DNA of 15,600 nt from DASVBJ01 sp036375895 (GTDB taxonomy: Bacteria; Actinomycetota; Actinomycetes; JACCUZ01), in contig DASVBJ010000292.1 of the NCBI GenBank assembly GCA_036375895.1, positions 1-15,600 on the forward strand, written 5' to 3'. The position numbers and the translations under genes were made by a program. The stretch's first letter is position 1, and every line of letters starts with the position of its first letter. Below, piece after piece: positions 1 through 8,188 of this stretch. The notes beneath the pieces were generated by a model. It was not told the DNA's origin. It saw nothing but the letters and a program-made list of their open reading frames with translations, and searched no databases.

Positions 1-1514
1 AGGGGGCCGTCGTACAGGGTCTGCCACGCGCCGATGGTCGAGCCGCTGACGGCGGCCGACCGGAACACGCCGTGATACGGCCGGGGCGACGTCATGTCGG
101 TGCCGCGCGACGATGCCGTCGGCCCCTCGTACATCACGTAGGCCCGGCTCCCGTCGGGCGAGAGCGCCGGCGCGGAGTACATCGACCGGTCGCCCGGGCT
201 CGACACTGCCGCCGGCGCCGTCCAGGTGGCGCCGCCGTCGCCGGAGGCCGACAGCAGCGTCTTCTCGCTGTTGAAGCCGGACCGCCCGTCGCTCCACGCG
301 TCCACGATCAGGTTGGTCGCGTCGTCACCGGTCGGCGCGCCGTTGGCGATGTCCACACTTGGCGCCGCCGACAGGTCGATCCGCGCGCCCGCGTAGCCGT
401 CCATGACGCACCGGCCCTCGACCGGGTCGACGACGTAGCACATGTCGTTGATCGAGAAGATGTTCTGCGGCAGGGTCCAGTGCTTCCCGCCGTCGTACGA
501 CTTCTGCATCACGTGGAAACCCTGGCCCGGCAGGCCGACGCGGAAGTTGACGTAGAAGAGGTAGACCACGCCGTTGCTGTCGGTGCGGATGGTGCAGCCG
601 GTGTTGGAGCCGTGCTGGAAGAACGAGCCCCCGGCGCCGACGGTGCTCGTCGCCTGGCGGGTGGTCCAGGTGGTGCCGCCGTCTCCCGAGTAGGCCACCA
701 TCATCGGCACCCCGGCGGCGCGGAAGTCGGCGCTGCAGACGTACACGTTGCCGAAGAACGGGCTGGACTCCGCGTTATCGGCCCAGACCTGCTCCTTGTC
801 CTCGAGACCGAACGTGCCGCCGCGGCCGATGGCGATGACCGGCGCGGCCCAGTTGTCCTTCTCCTGGACCCGTTCGCTCGTCGGGTCGTCCAGCCGGGAG
901 ACCGCGACACCGAGCAAGCCCTTGAAGGGACCCTGAGAGATCGGCTGCAGCACCGCGTCGAAGTTCGCGGCCAGGTTGGCGTAGTAGACCCGCGACCCGT
1001 TCTCCCAGGAGAACTCACCGTCGACGGGGCGCGGCCCGATCGCGACAGCCGGGTCGCCGAAGGACACGAGCCCGTTCTCGTAGTACCAGGGCAGCGTGCC
1101 GATCGGGCCGAAGGAGCCGGCGCACGGCACCGTGGGTGCGCAGTCGCGCCGGGTCCATCCGGTGTACGTGGGCTGCGTCCAGGTGTGTCCGCGATCGAAG
1201 GAGAAGTAGACGCCGGACACGCCGGTGTTGGTCCGGCTCGGCGGCACGCAGCTGCCGGACTCGGCCGCGGTGGTCTCGGGACACGGCTGCGCGTCGATGA
1301 AGTCGTTGGTGCCGGCCACCAGCACGTCCGGGGCGTGCGCGTCGATCGCGACGGCCGGCTCGTTCTGGTGGTTGCGCGGCGTGAGGTCGCTCGGGCTGCC
1401 GACGGTGACTCGTGCCGAGGTGGCGGCCGGGGCGACGGCCTGGCTGGTCACCGGGACCCCTGCGAGGACGATGGTGGCGGCGGCTCCGGCCGCGAGGAAC
1501 AGGTGGCGCTTCAT
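1..1514 (-). CDS. Secreted BNR/Asp-box beta-propeller protein (sialidase-like fold), C-terminus cut by window edge
   Basis: The visible part is 504 residues; the C-terminal end lies beyond base 1. It opens with a Sec-type signal peptide: MKRH, a hydrophobic core to about residue 20, then small residues around SQA-VAPA near residues 24-28. Four Asp-box (BNR) motifs follow: SFDRGHTW (105-112), SGDGGTTW (276-283), SYDGGKHW (339-346) and SGDGGATW (424-431). An early NEPAVAID segment (about 48-55) is common in exported BNR proteins. Asp boxes mark blade turns in sialidase-like propellers. I cannot identify the arginine triad or the Tyr/Glu pair of a true sialidase, so substrate and activity are unknown. 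The start ATG at 1514 has GGGAGG five bases upstream (1520-1525). It lies 91 bp after the cytochrome b gene on the same strand, but nothing links their functions. I am confident of an exported propeller, not of glycosidase activity. Confidence 0.85.
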   Translation of the reverse strand, partial: MKRHLFLAAGAAATIVLAGVPVTSQAVAPAATSARVTVGSPSDLTPRNHQNEPAVAIDAHAPDVLVAGTNDFIDAQPCPETTAAESGSCVPPSRTNTGVSGVYFSFDRGHTWTQPTYTGWTRRDCAPTVPCAGSFGPIGTLPWYYENGLVSFGDPAVAIGPRPVDGEFSWENGSRVYYANLAANFDAVLQPISQGPFKGLLGVAVSRLDDPTSERVQEKDNWAAPVIAIGRGGTFGLEDKEQVWADNAESSPFFGNVYVCSADFRAAGVPMMVAYSGDGGTTWTTRQATSTVGAGGSFFQHGSNTGCTIRTDSNGVVYLFYVNFRVGLPGQGFHVMQKSYDGGKHWTLPQNIFSINDMCYVVDPVEGRCVMDGYAGARIDLSAAPSVDIANGAPTGDDATNLIVDAWSDGRSGFNSEKTLLSASGDGGATWTAPAAVSSPGDRSMYSAPALSPDGSRAYVMYEGPTASSRGTDMTSPRPYHGVFRSAAVSGSTIGAWQTLYDGP

Positions 1515-1540
1515 ACGGGCCTCCCGGTCGGCTCCGGGGT

Positions 1541-1562
1541 GGGCGCGCATCGGGACGCGCCC
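1541..1562 (-). terminator. GC-rich 7-bp hairpin between the cytochrome b and BNR genes
   Basis: GGGCGCG (1541-1547) pairs perfectly with CGCGCCC (1556-1562) across an 8-nt loop. It lies 44 nt past the cytochrome b stop and 26 nt before the BNR start, on their shared strand. It could be a terminator without a U tract or a leader structure. Chance pairing in such GC-rich DNA is a real alternative. Confidence 0.3.
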
Positions 1563-1605
1563 GACACGGCCCAGTGAAGTCCCGCGGCGCCACCTCGGCA
1601 AGGCC

Positions 1606-3270
1606 CTACGTGCGCGCGCGCTCCCGGTACCACTGCCTCCAGATGAGGCGGTGCACGGGGATCCAGCGAGGCACGGACCGCAGCCCGGGGATGTAGGGGA
1701 GCAGCACGAGACCCAGGCTCAGCACCACCATGATCGCCCAGATGATGGCGTCGGCGTTGGCGCCCCACGAGTTGGCCTCGCTGCTGAACGGCTTGATCTG
1801 GTACCAGAACGTGTAGAGCCACAGCCACGCCTGGCCCGGATAGCTGCCGGTCTCGTTCATCATCCCGGACTGGTCACCGCCGAGGTGCTGAGCGCGCGCC
1901 TGGTCCTCGAGGTAGGTGCCGTCGGCGAGGAAGAGCACCGACTTGGTGTAGTCGGTCTGGTAGAAGAGGCCACCCAGAGCCACCGGGCCGTCGAGCGCGC
2001 CGCTTCGGGCCTGGGCGAGCAGTGACGACGTGAGGATGGGCACCGGACCGTAGTCGCCCGCGGCGACCTGGTCCGGGTTGCCGTCGGGCGCCTTGCCCAG
2101 CGCTTCGGTGTAGGCACCGGCCCACTGCTGGCGCTGGGTGGCGCTGGCGTTGGTCCACAGTCCGAGCGCGACGCTGAGCGCGGGGCCCTTGTCCGGGATC
2201 GTCCGCAGCGGGTCGATGACGAAGGTCTTCGCCGCGTCGACCGGGATCCGCACACCCGCCCAGCGCTGCAGGTGAAGCGGCCCGATGCTCTGGCCGGCGT
2301 CGGGGATGTCGACGTACGGCGCGCCGTAGCTCGCCGTACCGCTGCTCCCGTCCAGCTCGGCGGAGGCGGTCGCCACGAAGTCGTTGGGCGCCGACGTGGC
2401 CCAGCCCTTCAGGGTCAGCGCCTTCACGTCCGGTGAGCTGAACAGGGCGGACAACGCCACGGTCAGCACCGTGACCACGGTCAGCGCAACCGTGAACTCC
2501 TTGACGAGGTCGTAGCGGCGACGAGGTCCACGCCAGGGCTGCGCGGCCACGTCGGCGCGCCTGCCGTGGGCCGGTGCGGGACGGGGAGCGGGGACCTCTT
2601 GCGCCACCAGGTCCGAGCCGTCGGTGGTCTGGTCGATCGGAGGGGCGACGCCGCGACGGCGCACGAGCAGCACGTGCCACCCGACGATGAGGCCGAGCAC
2701 GACCGGCAGCAGCACGACGTGGATGAGCAGGGCCTGGCCGACGTCCATCACGTTGAACCACGCGCCGACACCGACGGAGTTCAGGCCGTCCTTGGCCTCG
2801 GCGGCGATCCACTGCGAGTCGAAGTTGGTCTGCACGAGGTAGCCGGTGAACGCGGTCGCGATCGAGGCGAGGAAGGCCACCGCGCCGGTGACCCACGTGA
2901 GCACCCGGCGGCCGCGCCACGCGGCCATCCAGAACTTGCCCCAGAGGTGCACCACCATGGTGAAGAAGAAGATCTGAACCGACCAGAAGTGCAGGCTGTT
3001 GACGAAACGGCCGACGTCGGACGTGTGGTACCACTGCGGCCCTTCGAAGGCCAGCCACAGCCCGGAGACGAGGATCACGGCCAGGGCGGCGATGGTGAGC
3101 ACGCCGAACACGTAGATCCAGCTCGTGACGTACGCCGGCTGCTCGTCCGGCAGCAGCGTCTCCGGCGGGAGCTCGTCGAACACCCGGTGACGGAGTCTCG
3201 ACGTCCACATCCGCTCGGTCGTCGCGCCGGCGCTGGGTGTGCCGCCGGTCGGCCGCTCGGTCGTGGTCAT
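1606..3270 (-). CDS. Cytochrome b6-like membrane protein with large extracytoplasmic domain
   Basis: This 554-residue protein starts with a four-helix cytochrome b core. Helices lie at about 51-75, 91-113, 124-146 and 178-203. Haem-ligand histidines are H94/H108 (14 apart) and H184/H199 (15 apart), the spacing of cytochrome b6 rather than mitochondrial-type b. FTGYL (141-145) matches the conserved b6 turn. After an Arg-rich linker (204-257) come a fifth helix (258-277), a long soluble stretch (278-505), a sixth helix (about 506-526) and a basic tail. The positive-inside rule places 278-505 outside the membrane. No PEWY motif and no cysteine are visible, so there is no quinol-oxidation signature of subunit IV and no covalent c-type haem. 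The likely role is transmembrane electron transfer between quinone and an unknown partner (inference). It overlaps the upstream small membrane gene by ATGA; GAGGGA precedes the start. Confidence 0.88.
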   Translation of the reverse strand: MTTTERPTGGTPSAGATTERMWTSRLRHRVFDELPPETLLPDEQPAYVTSWIYVFGVLTIAALAVILVSGLWLAFEGPQWYHTSDVGRFVNSLHFWSVQIFFFTMVVHLWGKFWMAAWRGRRVLTWVTGAVAFLASIATAFTGYLVQTNFDSQWIAAEAKDGLNSVGVGAWFNVMDVGQALLIHVVLLPVVLGLIVGWHVLLVRRRGVAPPIDQTTDGSDLVAQEVPAPRPAPAHGRRADVAAQPWRGPRRRYDLVKEFTVALTVVTVLTVALSALFSSPDVKALTLKGWATSAPNDFVATASAELDGSSGTASYGAPYVDIPDAGQSIGPLHLQRWAGVRIPVDAAKTFVIDPLRTIPDKGPALSVALGLWTNASATQRQQWAGAYTEALGKAPDGNPDQVAAGDYGPVPILTSSLLAQARSGALDGPVALGGLFYQTDYTKSVLFLADGTYLEDQARAQHLGGDQSGMMNETGSYPGQAWLWLYTFWYQIKPFSSEANSWGANADAIIWAIMVVLSLGLVLLPYIPGLRSVPRWIPVHRLIWRQWYRERART

Positions 3271-3428
3271 CGCTTGTCCCTCGGGAAGGGCAGCAGGACC
3301 GCCAGGACGAAGACCAGCACCATCAGGCCGATGACGACCAGGTTCGACACGGCGATCTGGATGGGCCCCAGATCGACGTAGTGGCCGGGACTGTCGAGGC
3401 TGACCGCGAGGACGACTGTGGGGGACAT
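3267..3428 (-). CDS. 53-residue single-helix membrane protein, cotranscribed with cytochrome b
   Basis: The start ATG at 3428 has GGAGGGG just upstream on the minus strand, a strong ribosome site. Its TGA overlaps the cytochrome b ATG as ATGA, so the two are almost certainly translationally coupled. The protein has a short N-terminal region, one transmembrane helix at about residues 26-47, and a basic end (PRDKR), giving an N-out, C-in topology. I do not recognise a named family. The arrangement resembles the tiny single-helix subunits of cytochrome b6f (PetG, PetL, PetM, PetN), but that is analogy, not detected homology. An accessory subunit of the neighbouring cytochrome b is the most economical reading. 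A longer start at 3527 would overlap the promoter region and has no better ribosome site. Confidence 0.75.
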   Translation of the reverse strand: MSPTVVLAVSLDSPGHYVDLGPIQIAVSNLVVIGLMVLVFVLAVLLPFPRDKR

Positions 3429-3462
3429 GGCCCCTCCCTCTGGAAGCGCACGCTCCTGTTGG

Positions 3463-3491
3463 ACCGTGATCCTCGCCGGCCCGGACGTCAA
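3463..3491 (-). promoter_or_regulatory. Candidate promoter for the small-protein/cytochrome b operon
   Basis: On the minus strand TTGACG (3491-3486) is followed, after 17 nt, by CACGGT (3468-3463). The first is close to the -35 consensus. The second keeps only the A at position 2 and the T at position 6, the bases most conserved in actinobacterial -10 boxes. The leader to the ATG at 3428 would be about 28 nt and would contain the ribosome site. Confidence 0.35.
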
Positions 3492-3560
3492 GGGGCGCGG
3501 CCCAGCTCGTCTCGGTGGCTGCGGCACCCGGGAGACGCGGGTCGGCGGCGGCGCGGGACC

Positions 3561-5264
3561 ATGGAGCCCGTGACCTCCGCCGACGACCCCACGACGTTCG
3601 CCTCCCTGGGCCTGCGTGAGGAGCTGCTCGACGCGCTGTCGGGCCTCGGGTACGAGGAGCCGACGCCCATCCAGGGGGAGGCGATCCCCTGGCTGCTGCA
3701 GGGCCGTGACCTGCTGGGGCAGGCGGCCACCGGCACCGGCAAGACCGCGGCGTTCGCCCTCCCGGTCCTGCAGCGGCTGCCCGCTGGAGACCGCGGCAAG
3801 GACCCGAGCGCGCTGGTCCTCGTCCCGACCCGCGAGCTGTGCGTGCAGGTGTCACAGGCGCTGCACCGGTACGGCCGCGGGCTCGACGCCCGCGTCCTGC
3901 CCATCTACGGCGGGCAGCCGATCGGGCGCCAGCTGCGCGAGCTCGAGCGCGGGGTCGACGTCGTGGTCGCCACACCGGGCCGCGCGCTCGACCACCTCAC
4001 ACGGGGCACGCTGCGCCTCGACCACGTCGGCCTCGTGGTGCTCGACGAGGCCGACGAGATGCTCGACATGGGCTTCGCCGAGGAGCTCGAAGGCATCCTC
4101 GCGGCCACGCCCGGGGACCGGCAGACCGTGCTCTTCTCCGCCACGATGCCGCGACGCATCGACGGCATCGCCCGCCGCCACCTGCGCGACCCGGTGCGCG
4201 TGGAGATCGAGCGCGAGGTGCCGACGGCCGGTGAGGGGCCGCGGGTGCGGCAGGCGGCGTACGTCGTGGCGCGGGCACACAAGCCGGCCGCGCTCGGCCG
4301 CATCCTCGACATCGAGGCGCCCACCGCCGCCATCGTCTTCTGCCGCACACGCGACGAGGTCGACCAGCTCACCGAGACACTCAACGGCCGGGGCTACCGC
4401 GCGGAGGCGCTGCACGGCGGCATGAGCCAAGAGCAGCGCGATCGGGTGATGGGCCGCCTGCGCAGCGGCACCGCCGACCTGCTCGTCGCCACCGACGTGG
4501 CTGCGCGCGGGCTCGACGTCGAGCAGCTCACCCACGTCGTCAACTACGAGGTGCCGTCCGCGCCGGAGTCCTACGTGCACCGCATCGGCCGCGTGGGCCG
4601 CGGTGGCCGCGAGGGAGTCGCCCTCACGCTCGCCGAGCCCCGCGAGCACCGCATGCTCAAGACCATCGAGCGGGTGACCCGGCAGCGGATCCCGGTGGAG
4701 AAGGTCCCGACCACCGCGGACCTGCACGCCCGGCGGCTCGAGCTCACCCGCGCCGCCCTGCACGAGAGCCTGCTCGAGGACCACCTCGACCACTTCCGCG
4801 TCGTGGTCGAGACCCTGACCGACGAGTTCGACCTCATGCAGGTGGCGCTGGCTGCGGTCAAGCTCGCGCACGAGGCCGGCGGCGTGGTCACGGACGAGGA
4901 CGAGATCCCGGAGGCGACCGCGCCGGCCGGGCGGGACGAACGGACCCGGCGTACCGCGGCCGCCGGCCCCGGCCCGAAGGCCCGCCGAGCCCCCGCGGCA
5001 GGCACCGCCCGGGTCTTCGTCGCGGCAGGCCGCGCCGTCGGCATCCGGCCGCAGGACCTGGTGGGCGCCATCGCGAACGAGACCCGCCTCGCCGGTCGTG
5101 ACATCGGCGCCATCGAGATCGCAGACCGCTTCTCCCTGGTCGAGGTGCCGGAGGACGCCGTCGCCGAGGTCGTCGACGCGTTGAGGGGGACGCGCATCAA
5201 GGGCCGAAAGGTGCAGGTGCGGCGAGAACGCGACGGCAGGCGGCCCGGCGCGCCCGCTCGCTGA
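3561..5264 (+). CDS. deaD: DeaD/DbpA-type DEAD-box RNA helicase
   Basis: This 567-residue protein is an ATP-dependent RNA helicase, probably acting in ribosome assembly or in unfolding RNA in the cold. The Q-motif region is at about 12-43 (FASLGL to PTPIQ). Walker A is ATGTGKT (56-62), motif Ia PTREL (89-93), motif Ib TPGR (138-141), DEAD at 162-165, SAT at 193-195, motif V around ATDVAARGLD (310-319) and motif VI HRIGRVGR (340-347). A basic linker (about 455-480) leads to a C-terminal domain at about 483-556 that looks like the DbpA RNA-binding domain. That domain and the length fit actinobacterial DeaD/CsdA better than RhlE. The ATG at 3561 has no clear ribosome site; a GTG at 3570 is possible. 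It diverges from the cytochrome b operon across 132 bp. Confidence 0.92.
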   Translation: MEPVTSADDPTTFASLGLREELLDALSGLGYEEPTPIQGEAIPWLLQGRDLLGQAATGTGKTAAFALPVLQRLPAGDRGKDPSALVLVPTRELCVQVSQALHRYGRGLDARVLPIYGGQPIGRQLRELERGVDVVVATPGRALDHLTRGTLRLDHVGLVVLDEADEMLDMGFAEELEGILAATPGDRQTVLFSATMPRRIDGIARRHLRDPVRVEIEREVPTAGEGPRVRQAAYVVARAHKPAALGRILDIEAPTAAIVFCRTRDEVDQLTETLNGRGYRAEALHGGMSQEQRDRVMGRLRSGTADLLVATDVAARGLDVEQLTHVVNYEVPSAPESYVHRIGRVGRGGREGVALTLAEPREHRMLKTIERVTRQRIPVEKVPTTADLHARRLELTRAALHESLLEDHLDHFRVVVETLTDEFDLMQVALAAVKLAHEAGGVVTDEDEIPEATAPAGRDERTRRTAAAGPGPKARRAPAAGTARVFVAAGRAVGIRPQDLVGAIANETRLAGRDIGAIEIADRFSLVEVPEDAVAEVVDALRGTRIKGRKVQVRRERDGRRPGAPAR

Positions 5265-5302
5265 CGCGGCGCGGCCCGACCTCCCCGAGCGCGCCTCGGT
5301 TT

Positions 5303-5358
5303 CCATGATCGTGAGGAGTTTTCCGGGGTGCAGCCCGGGAAACTCCTCACGATCATGG
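5303..5358. repeat. Long palindrome: 25-bp stem with 6-nt loop between deaD and adhE
   Basis: The left arm (5303-5327) and right arm (5334-5358) are reverse complements over 25 positions. The only exception is one T-G pair (5322 with 5339), which would be a U-G wobble in RNA. The loop is GTGCAG. The next pair outward (5302/5359) is also T-A. It starts 38 nt after the deaD stop and 171 nt before adhE. There is no T tract on either side. It could be a strong bidirectional or U-less terminator, or one copy of a dispersed REP-like genomic repeat. No second copy lies in this window. Confidence 0.8.
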
Positions 5359-5494
5359 AGGGTGCGGCCCGGCACGTCGCGGGACGGGGTCGCATGGCGG
5401 GTAGGACGGGGGTCGAACGTCCCGGCGGGCCCGCGACCGGTCCCGACGGCGGGGCGAACGCCCCTACTCGCCGCGCTGCCGCGCTCCTACGGTC

Positions 5495-5517
5495 GGGGTT
5501 CGGAGGACTCCGACCCC
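5495..5517 (+). promoter_or_regulatory. Hairpin directly upstream of the adhE ribosome site
   Basis: GGGGTTCGGA (5495-5504) pairs with TCCGACCCC (5509-5517), with one bulged T and a GGAC loop. It ends one base before the adhE ribosome site at 5519. It could influence translation or mRNA stability. No Rex-type operator is evident nearby. In GC-rich DNA a short hairpin can be chance. Confidence 0.3.
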
Positions 5518-5529
5518 CGGGAGGCAGCC

Positions 5530-8139
5530 ATGTCGACGACGACCCAGCCCCCGTCAGCCGGCAAGCCAGACCCCAAGGTCCTGGACGCCGAGCGTCGAGC
5601 CGACGTGGACGCGATGGTCGCGTCGGCCAAGGAGGCCGCGCGGCAGTTCCGGACGCTCGACCAGGAGCAGGTCGACCGCATCGTGCTCGCCATGGTCCGA
5701 GCCGGCATCCGTGCCGCGCCGGAGCTGGCGCGGGTGGCGATCGAGGAGACCGGTTTCGGGGTCTTCGAGGACAAGGTCGTCAAGAACTATGTCGCGACGG
5801 AGTTCCTCAGCGACTACCTCAAGGACAAGAAGTCGGTCGGCGTGATCCGCGAGGACGTCGAGCGCAACATCGCCTACGTGGCCGAGCCCGTCGGGGTCGT
5901 GCTGGCGATCACCCCGGTCACCAACCCCACGTCCACCGTCCTCTACAAGGCGATCGTGGCGGCCAAGACACGCAACGCCGTGCTCTTCAGGCCGTCGCCG
6001 ATGGCCGTCCGGTGCGCTGAGGAGAGCGTGGCCGTGCTGCGGGAGGCCGCCGAGCGTGAGGGCATGCCGCCCGGCGCGCTGCAGGTGATCCCCGATGCCG
6101 CCCACGAGGTGACGCACTACCTGTTCAAGCACCCCGGCGTCGACTTCATCTGGGTCACCGGCGGCCCGAAGATCGTGGCCCTGGCGAACTCCGCCGGGAA
6201 GCCCGGGCTCAGCGTCGGCCCGGGCAACGCCCCGATCTACGTGCACCGGACCGCCGACATGAAGGGTGCGGTGGTCGACATCCTGATCTCCAAGACGTTC
6301 GACGCGTCGGTGATCTGCCCCGCGGAGCAGACCTGCATCATCGACCACGAGATCTTTGAGCCGATGCTCGACGAGTTCCAGCGGATGGGGGCGTACGCCT
6401 TGTCCCCGCAGCAGACCGAGGCGCTGTCGGCGTTCGCCTTCCCCGGTGGGGGCACGAAGGTCAACCCGCTGGCACTCGGGCAGCCGGCGCCCGAGCTGGC
6501 CAAGCGGGCGGGCTTCGAGGTCGACCCCTCCGCCAAGGTGCTGTTGGCCCGGCTGCCCGACGACCTCGAGCAGCTCGCCCAGCACCCGCTCGTGCAGGAG
6601 AAGCTGATGCCGGTGCTCGGCATCGTGCGGGCCCGTGACGCGCAGCACGCGATCGACTCGGCCGTGCTCGTCACGGAGCACGGCGGTCTGGGCCACACCT
6701 CGGCGATCTACGCGAACGACGACGAGGTCATCCGCGCCTATGGCCTCGCGGTCCGGACCGGCCGCATCCTGGTCAACGCCCCCACTGCCGTGGGCGCACT
6801 CGGCGGGGTCTACAACAACCTCACGCCAACCTTCTCCCTCGGTTGCGGCACCTGGGGCGGCTCGAGCACCACCGAGAACGTCAACTACGAGCAGCTGCTC
6901 AACATCAAGACCGTGTCCCACCGGCGCACTCCGTCGCAGTGGTTCCGGGTGCCGAGCAACACCTTCTTCAACGCGGGGGCGCTCGAGAACCTCCGGGACA
7001 TCGACACCGAGGTGGCGGTCATCGTCACGGACGGTCCGAGTGAGCAGAGGGGCGTCGTCGACAAGCTGCGTGGCTCGCTGCGCGCGCGTCACGTCCAGGT
7101 GTTCAGCGAGGTGGAGCCTGAGCCCGACGAGTCGGTCGTACGCCGGGGGGTGGCCATGCTCGAGCGGACGAGGCCCGACCTGATCGTCGCCGTCGGCGGC
7201 GGCTCCGTCATCGACGCGGCCAAGGCGATGCGGCTGTTCTACGAGCACCCGGAGAAGAGCCTGGACGACCTGACCTTGCCGTTCCTGGACCCGCGCAAGC
7301 GGGTGGCCGACTACCCGAGGGAGGCGCACCGGGTGCACCTCGTCGCGGCGCCGACCACCTCGGGCACGGGGTCGGAGGTCTCCCCGGCCGCCGTCATCAC
7401 GGTGGGGGAGCGCAAGGAGACGCTCGTCGACTACTGCCTGGTGCCGGACGTCGCGATCGTCGACCCGCTGCTCACGTTGTCGATGCCGCCCGCGGTCACG
7501 GCGGACAGCGGCGTGGACGCGCTGACCCACGCGCTCGAGGCCGTCGTCTCCATCTTCGCCTCGCCCTACACCGACGCGTTCTGCGTGCAGGCCGCGGCGC
7601 TCATCTTCGACGCGCTGCCGCGGGCGTTCGAGGACGGCACGGACCTGCAGGCACGCACCGACATGGCCAACGCCGCGACGCTGGCCGGTCTCGGCTTCTC
7701 CAACGCGTTCGTGGGCACCAACCACGCCCTGGCGCACGCGGTCGGCGCGCGCTTCCAGATCGCGCACGGTCGGGCGAACGGCATCTTCCTGCCGCACGTG
7801 CTGCGCTACAACTCCGGCCTGCCGACCAAGTTCATGCCGGCGCCGGGCTACTCGGCGTACGTCGCGCCGGACAAGTACGCGATGCTCGGCCGGGTCGTCT
7901 TCGGCGGGCGAGAGCAGGACGAGAGCCGTCGCAGGCTGTTCCAGGCCGTCGACGGGCTGCTCGACCGGTTGCACATGCCACGCACGCTCAAGGAGGCCGG
8001 CGTGGACGAGGCGGAGTTCACCGCCGCGCTGCCGGCGCTGGCGATGACGGCGTTCCAGGACCTGAGCAACCGCACCAACCCACGGATGCCGCTGCTGTCG
8101 GAGCTCGCCGAGCTGCTGCAGCACGGCTTCTACGGCTGA
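5530..8139 (+). CDS. adhE: Bifunctional acetaldehyde-CoA / alcohol dehydrogenase
   Basis: This 869-residue fusion reduces acetyl-CoA to acetaldehyde and then to ethanol, using NADH for both steps, or runs in reverse. The N-terminal aldehyde dehydrogenase half (about 20-450) has the nucleophile Cys263 in SVICPAEQ. The C-terminal iron-type alcohol dehydrogenase half (about 470-869) has the nucleotide-binding GGGS (556-559). Candidate Fe ligands are D663 and H667 (DALTH), H732 (TNHALAH) and H746 (AHGRAN), whose spacing matches E. coli AdhE and FucO. Length is close to the usual value of about 890, so the protein is complete. AdhE usually forms cytoplasmic filaments called spirosomes. The ATG has GGGAGG at 5519-5524, five bases upstream. 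It appears to be transcribed alone, between two structured intergenic regions. In an apparent aerobe it may serve low-oxygen survival or ethanol/aldehyde use (inference). Confidence 0.95.
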   Translation: MSTTTQPPSAGKPDPKVLDAERRADVDAMVASAKEAARQFRTLDQEQVDRIVLAMVRAGIRAAPELARVAIEETGFGVFEDKVVKNYVATEFLSDYLKDKKSVGVIREDVERNIAYVAEPVGVVLAITPVTNPTSTVLYKAIVAAKTRNAVLFRPSPMAVRCAEESVAVLREAAEREGMPPGALQVIPDAAHEVTHYLFKHPGVDFIWVTGGPKIVALANSAGKPGLSVGPGNAPIYVHRTADMKGAVVDILISKTFDASVICPAEQTCIIDHEIFEPMLDEFQRMGAYALSPQQTEALSAFAFPGGGTKVNPLALGQPAPELAKRAGFEVDPSAKVLLARLPDDLEQLAQHPLVQEKLMPVLGIVRARDAQHAIDSAVLVTEHGGLGHTSAIYANDDEVIRAYGLAVRTGRILVNAPTAVGALGGVYNNLTPTFSLGCGTWGGSSTTENVNYEQLLNIKTVSHRRTPSQWFRVPSNTFFNAGALENLRDIDTEVAVIVTDGPSEQRGVVDKLRGSLRARHVQVFSEVEPEPDESVVRRGVAMLERTRPDLIVAVGGGSVIDAAKAMRLFYEHPEKSLDDLTLPFLDPRKRVADYPREAHRVHLVAAPTTSGTGSEVSPAAVITVGERKETLVDYCLVPDVAIVDPLLTLSMPPAVTADSGVDALTHALEAVVSIFASPYTDAFCVQAAALIFDALPRAFEDGTDLQARTDMANAATLAGLGFSNAFVGTNHALAHAVGARFQIAHGRANGIFLPHVLRYNSGLPTKFMPAPGYSAYVAPDKYAMLGRVVFGGREQDESRRRLFQAVDGLLDRLHMPRTLKEAGVDEAEFTAALPALAMTAFQDLSNRTNPRMPLLSELAELLQHGFYG

Positions 8140-8151
8140 GCCCGCCGCCCG

Positions 8152-8182
8152 GCCGGCAACTGCGTGGACGGGAGATGCCGGC
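8152..8182 (+). terminator. Candidate hairpin terminator after adhE
   Basis: GCCGGCA (8152-8158) pairs with TGCCGGC (8176-8182). After one A-A mismatch, two more pairs follow and close an 11-nt loop. It begins 12 nt after the adhE stop. No T tract follows, as is common for actinobacterial stems. It overlaps the likely promoter of the next gene. Confidence 0.35.
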
Positions 8183-8188
8183 TGCCGC

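Noticed and set aside
72..1577. 501-codon plus-strand frame over the BNR gene
   Set aside because: The opposite strand has a signal peptide and four Asp boxes; the plus frame is an Arg/Val/Gly-rich shadow.
3271..3975. Upstream in-frame extension of cytochrome b by 235 residues
   Set aside because: It runs antisense through the deaD N-terminus and through the small membrane gene. The ATG at 3270 has a ribosome site and an ATGA coupling.
4579..4605. Possible defect in DeaD motif VI (HRIGRVGRGG instead of HRIGRTGR)
   Set aside because: The arginine-finger residues HRxGRxxR are all kept; Val for Thr is a tolerated change.
5554..8124. 856-codon open frame on the minus strand, antisense to adhE
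   Set aside because: AdhE on the plus strand has every expected catalytic residue; the antisense frame is a GC-bias shadow.
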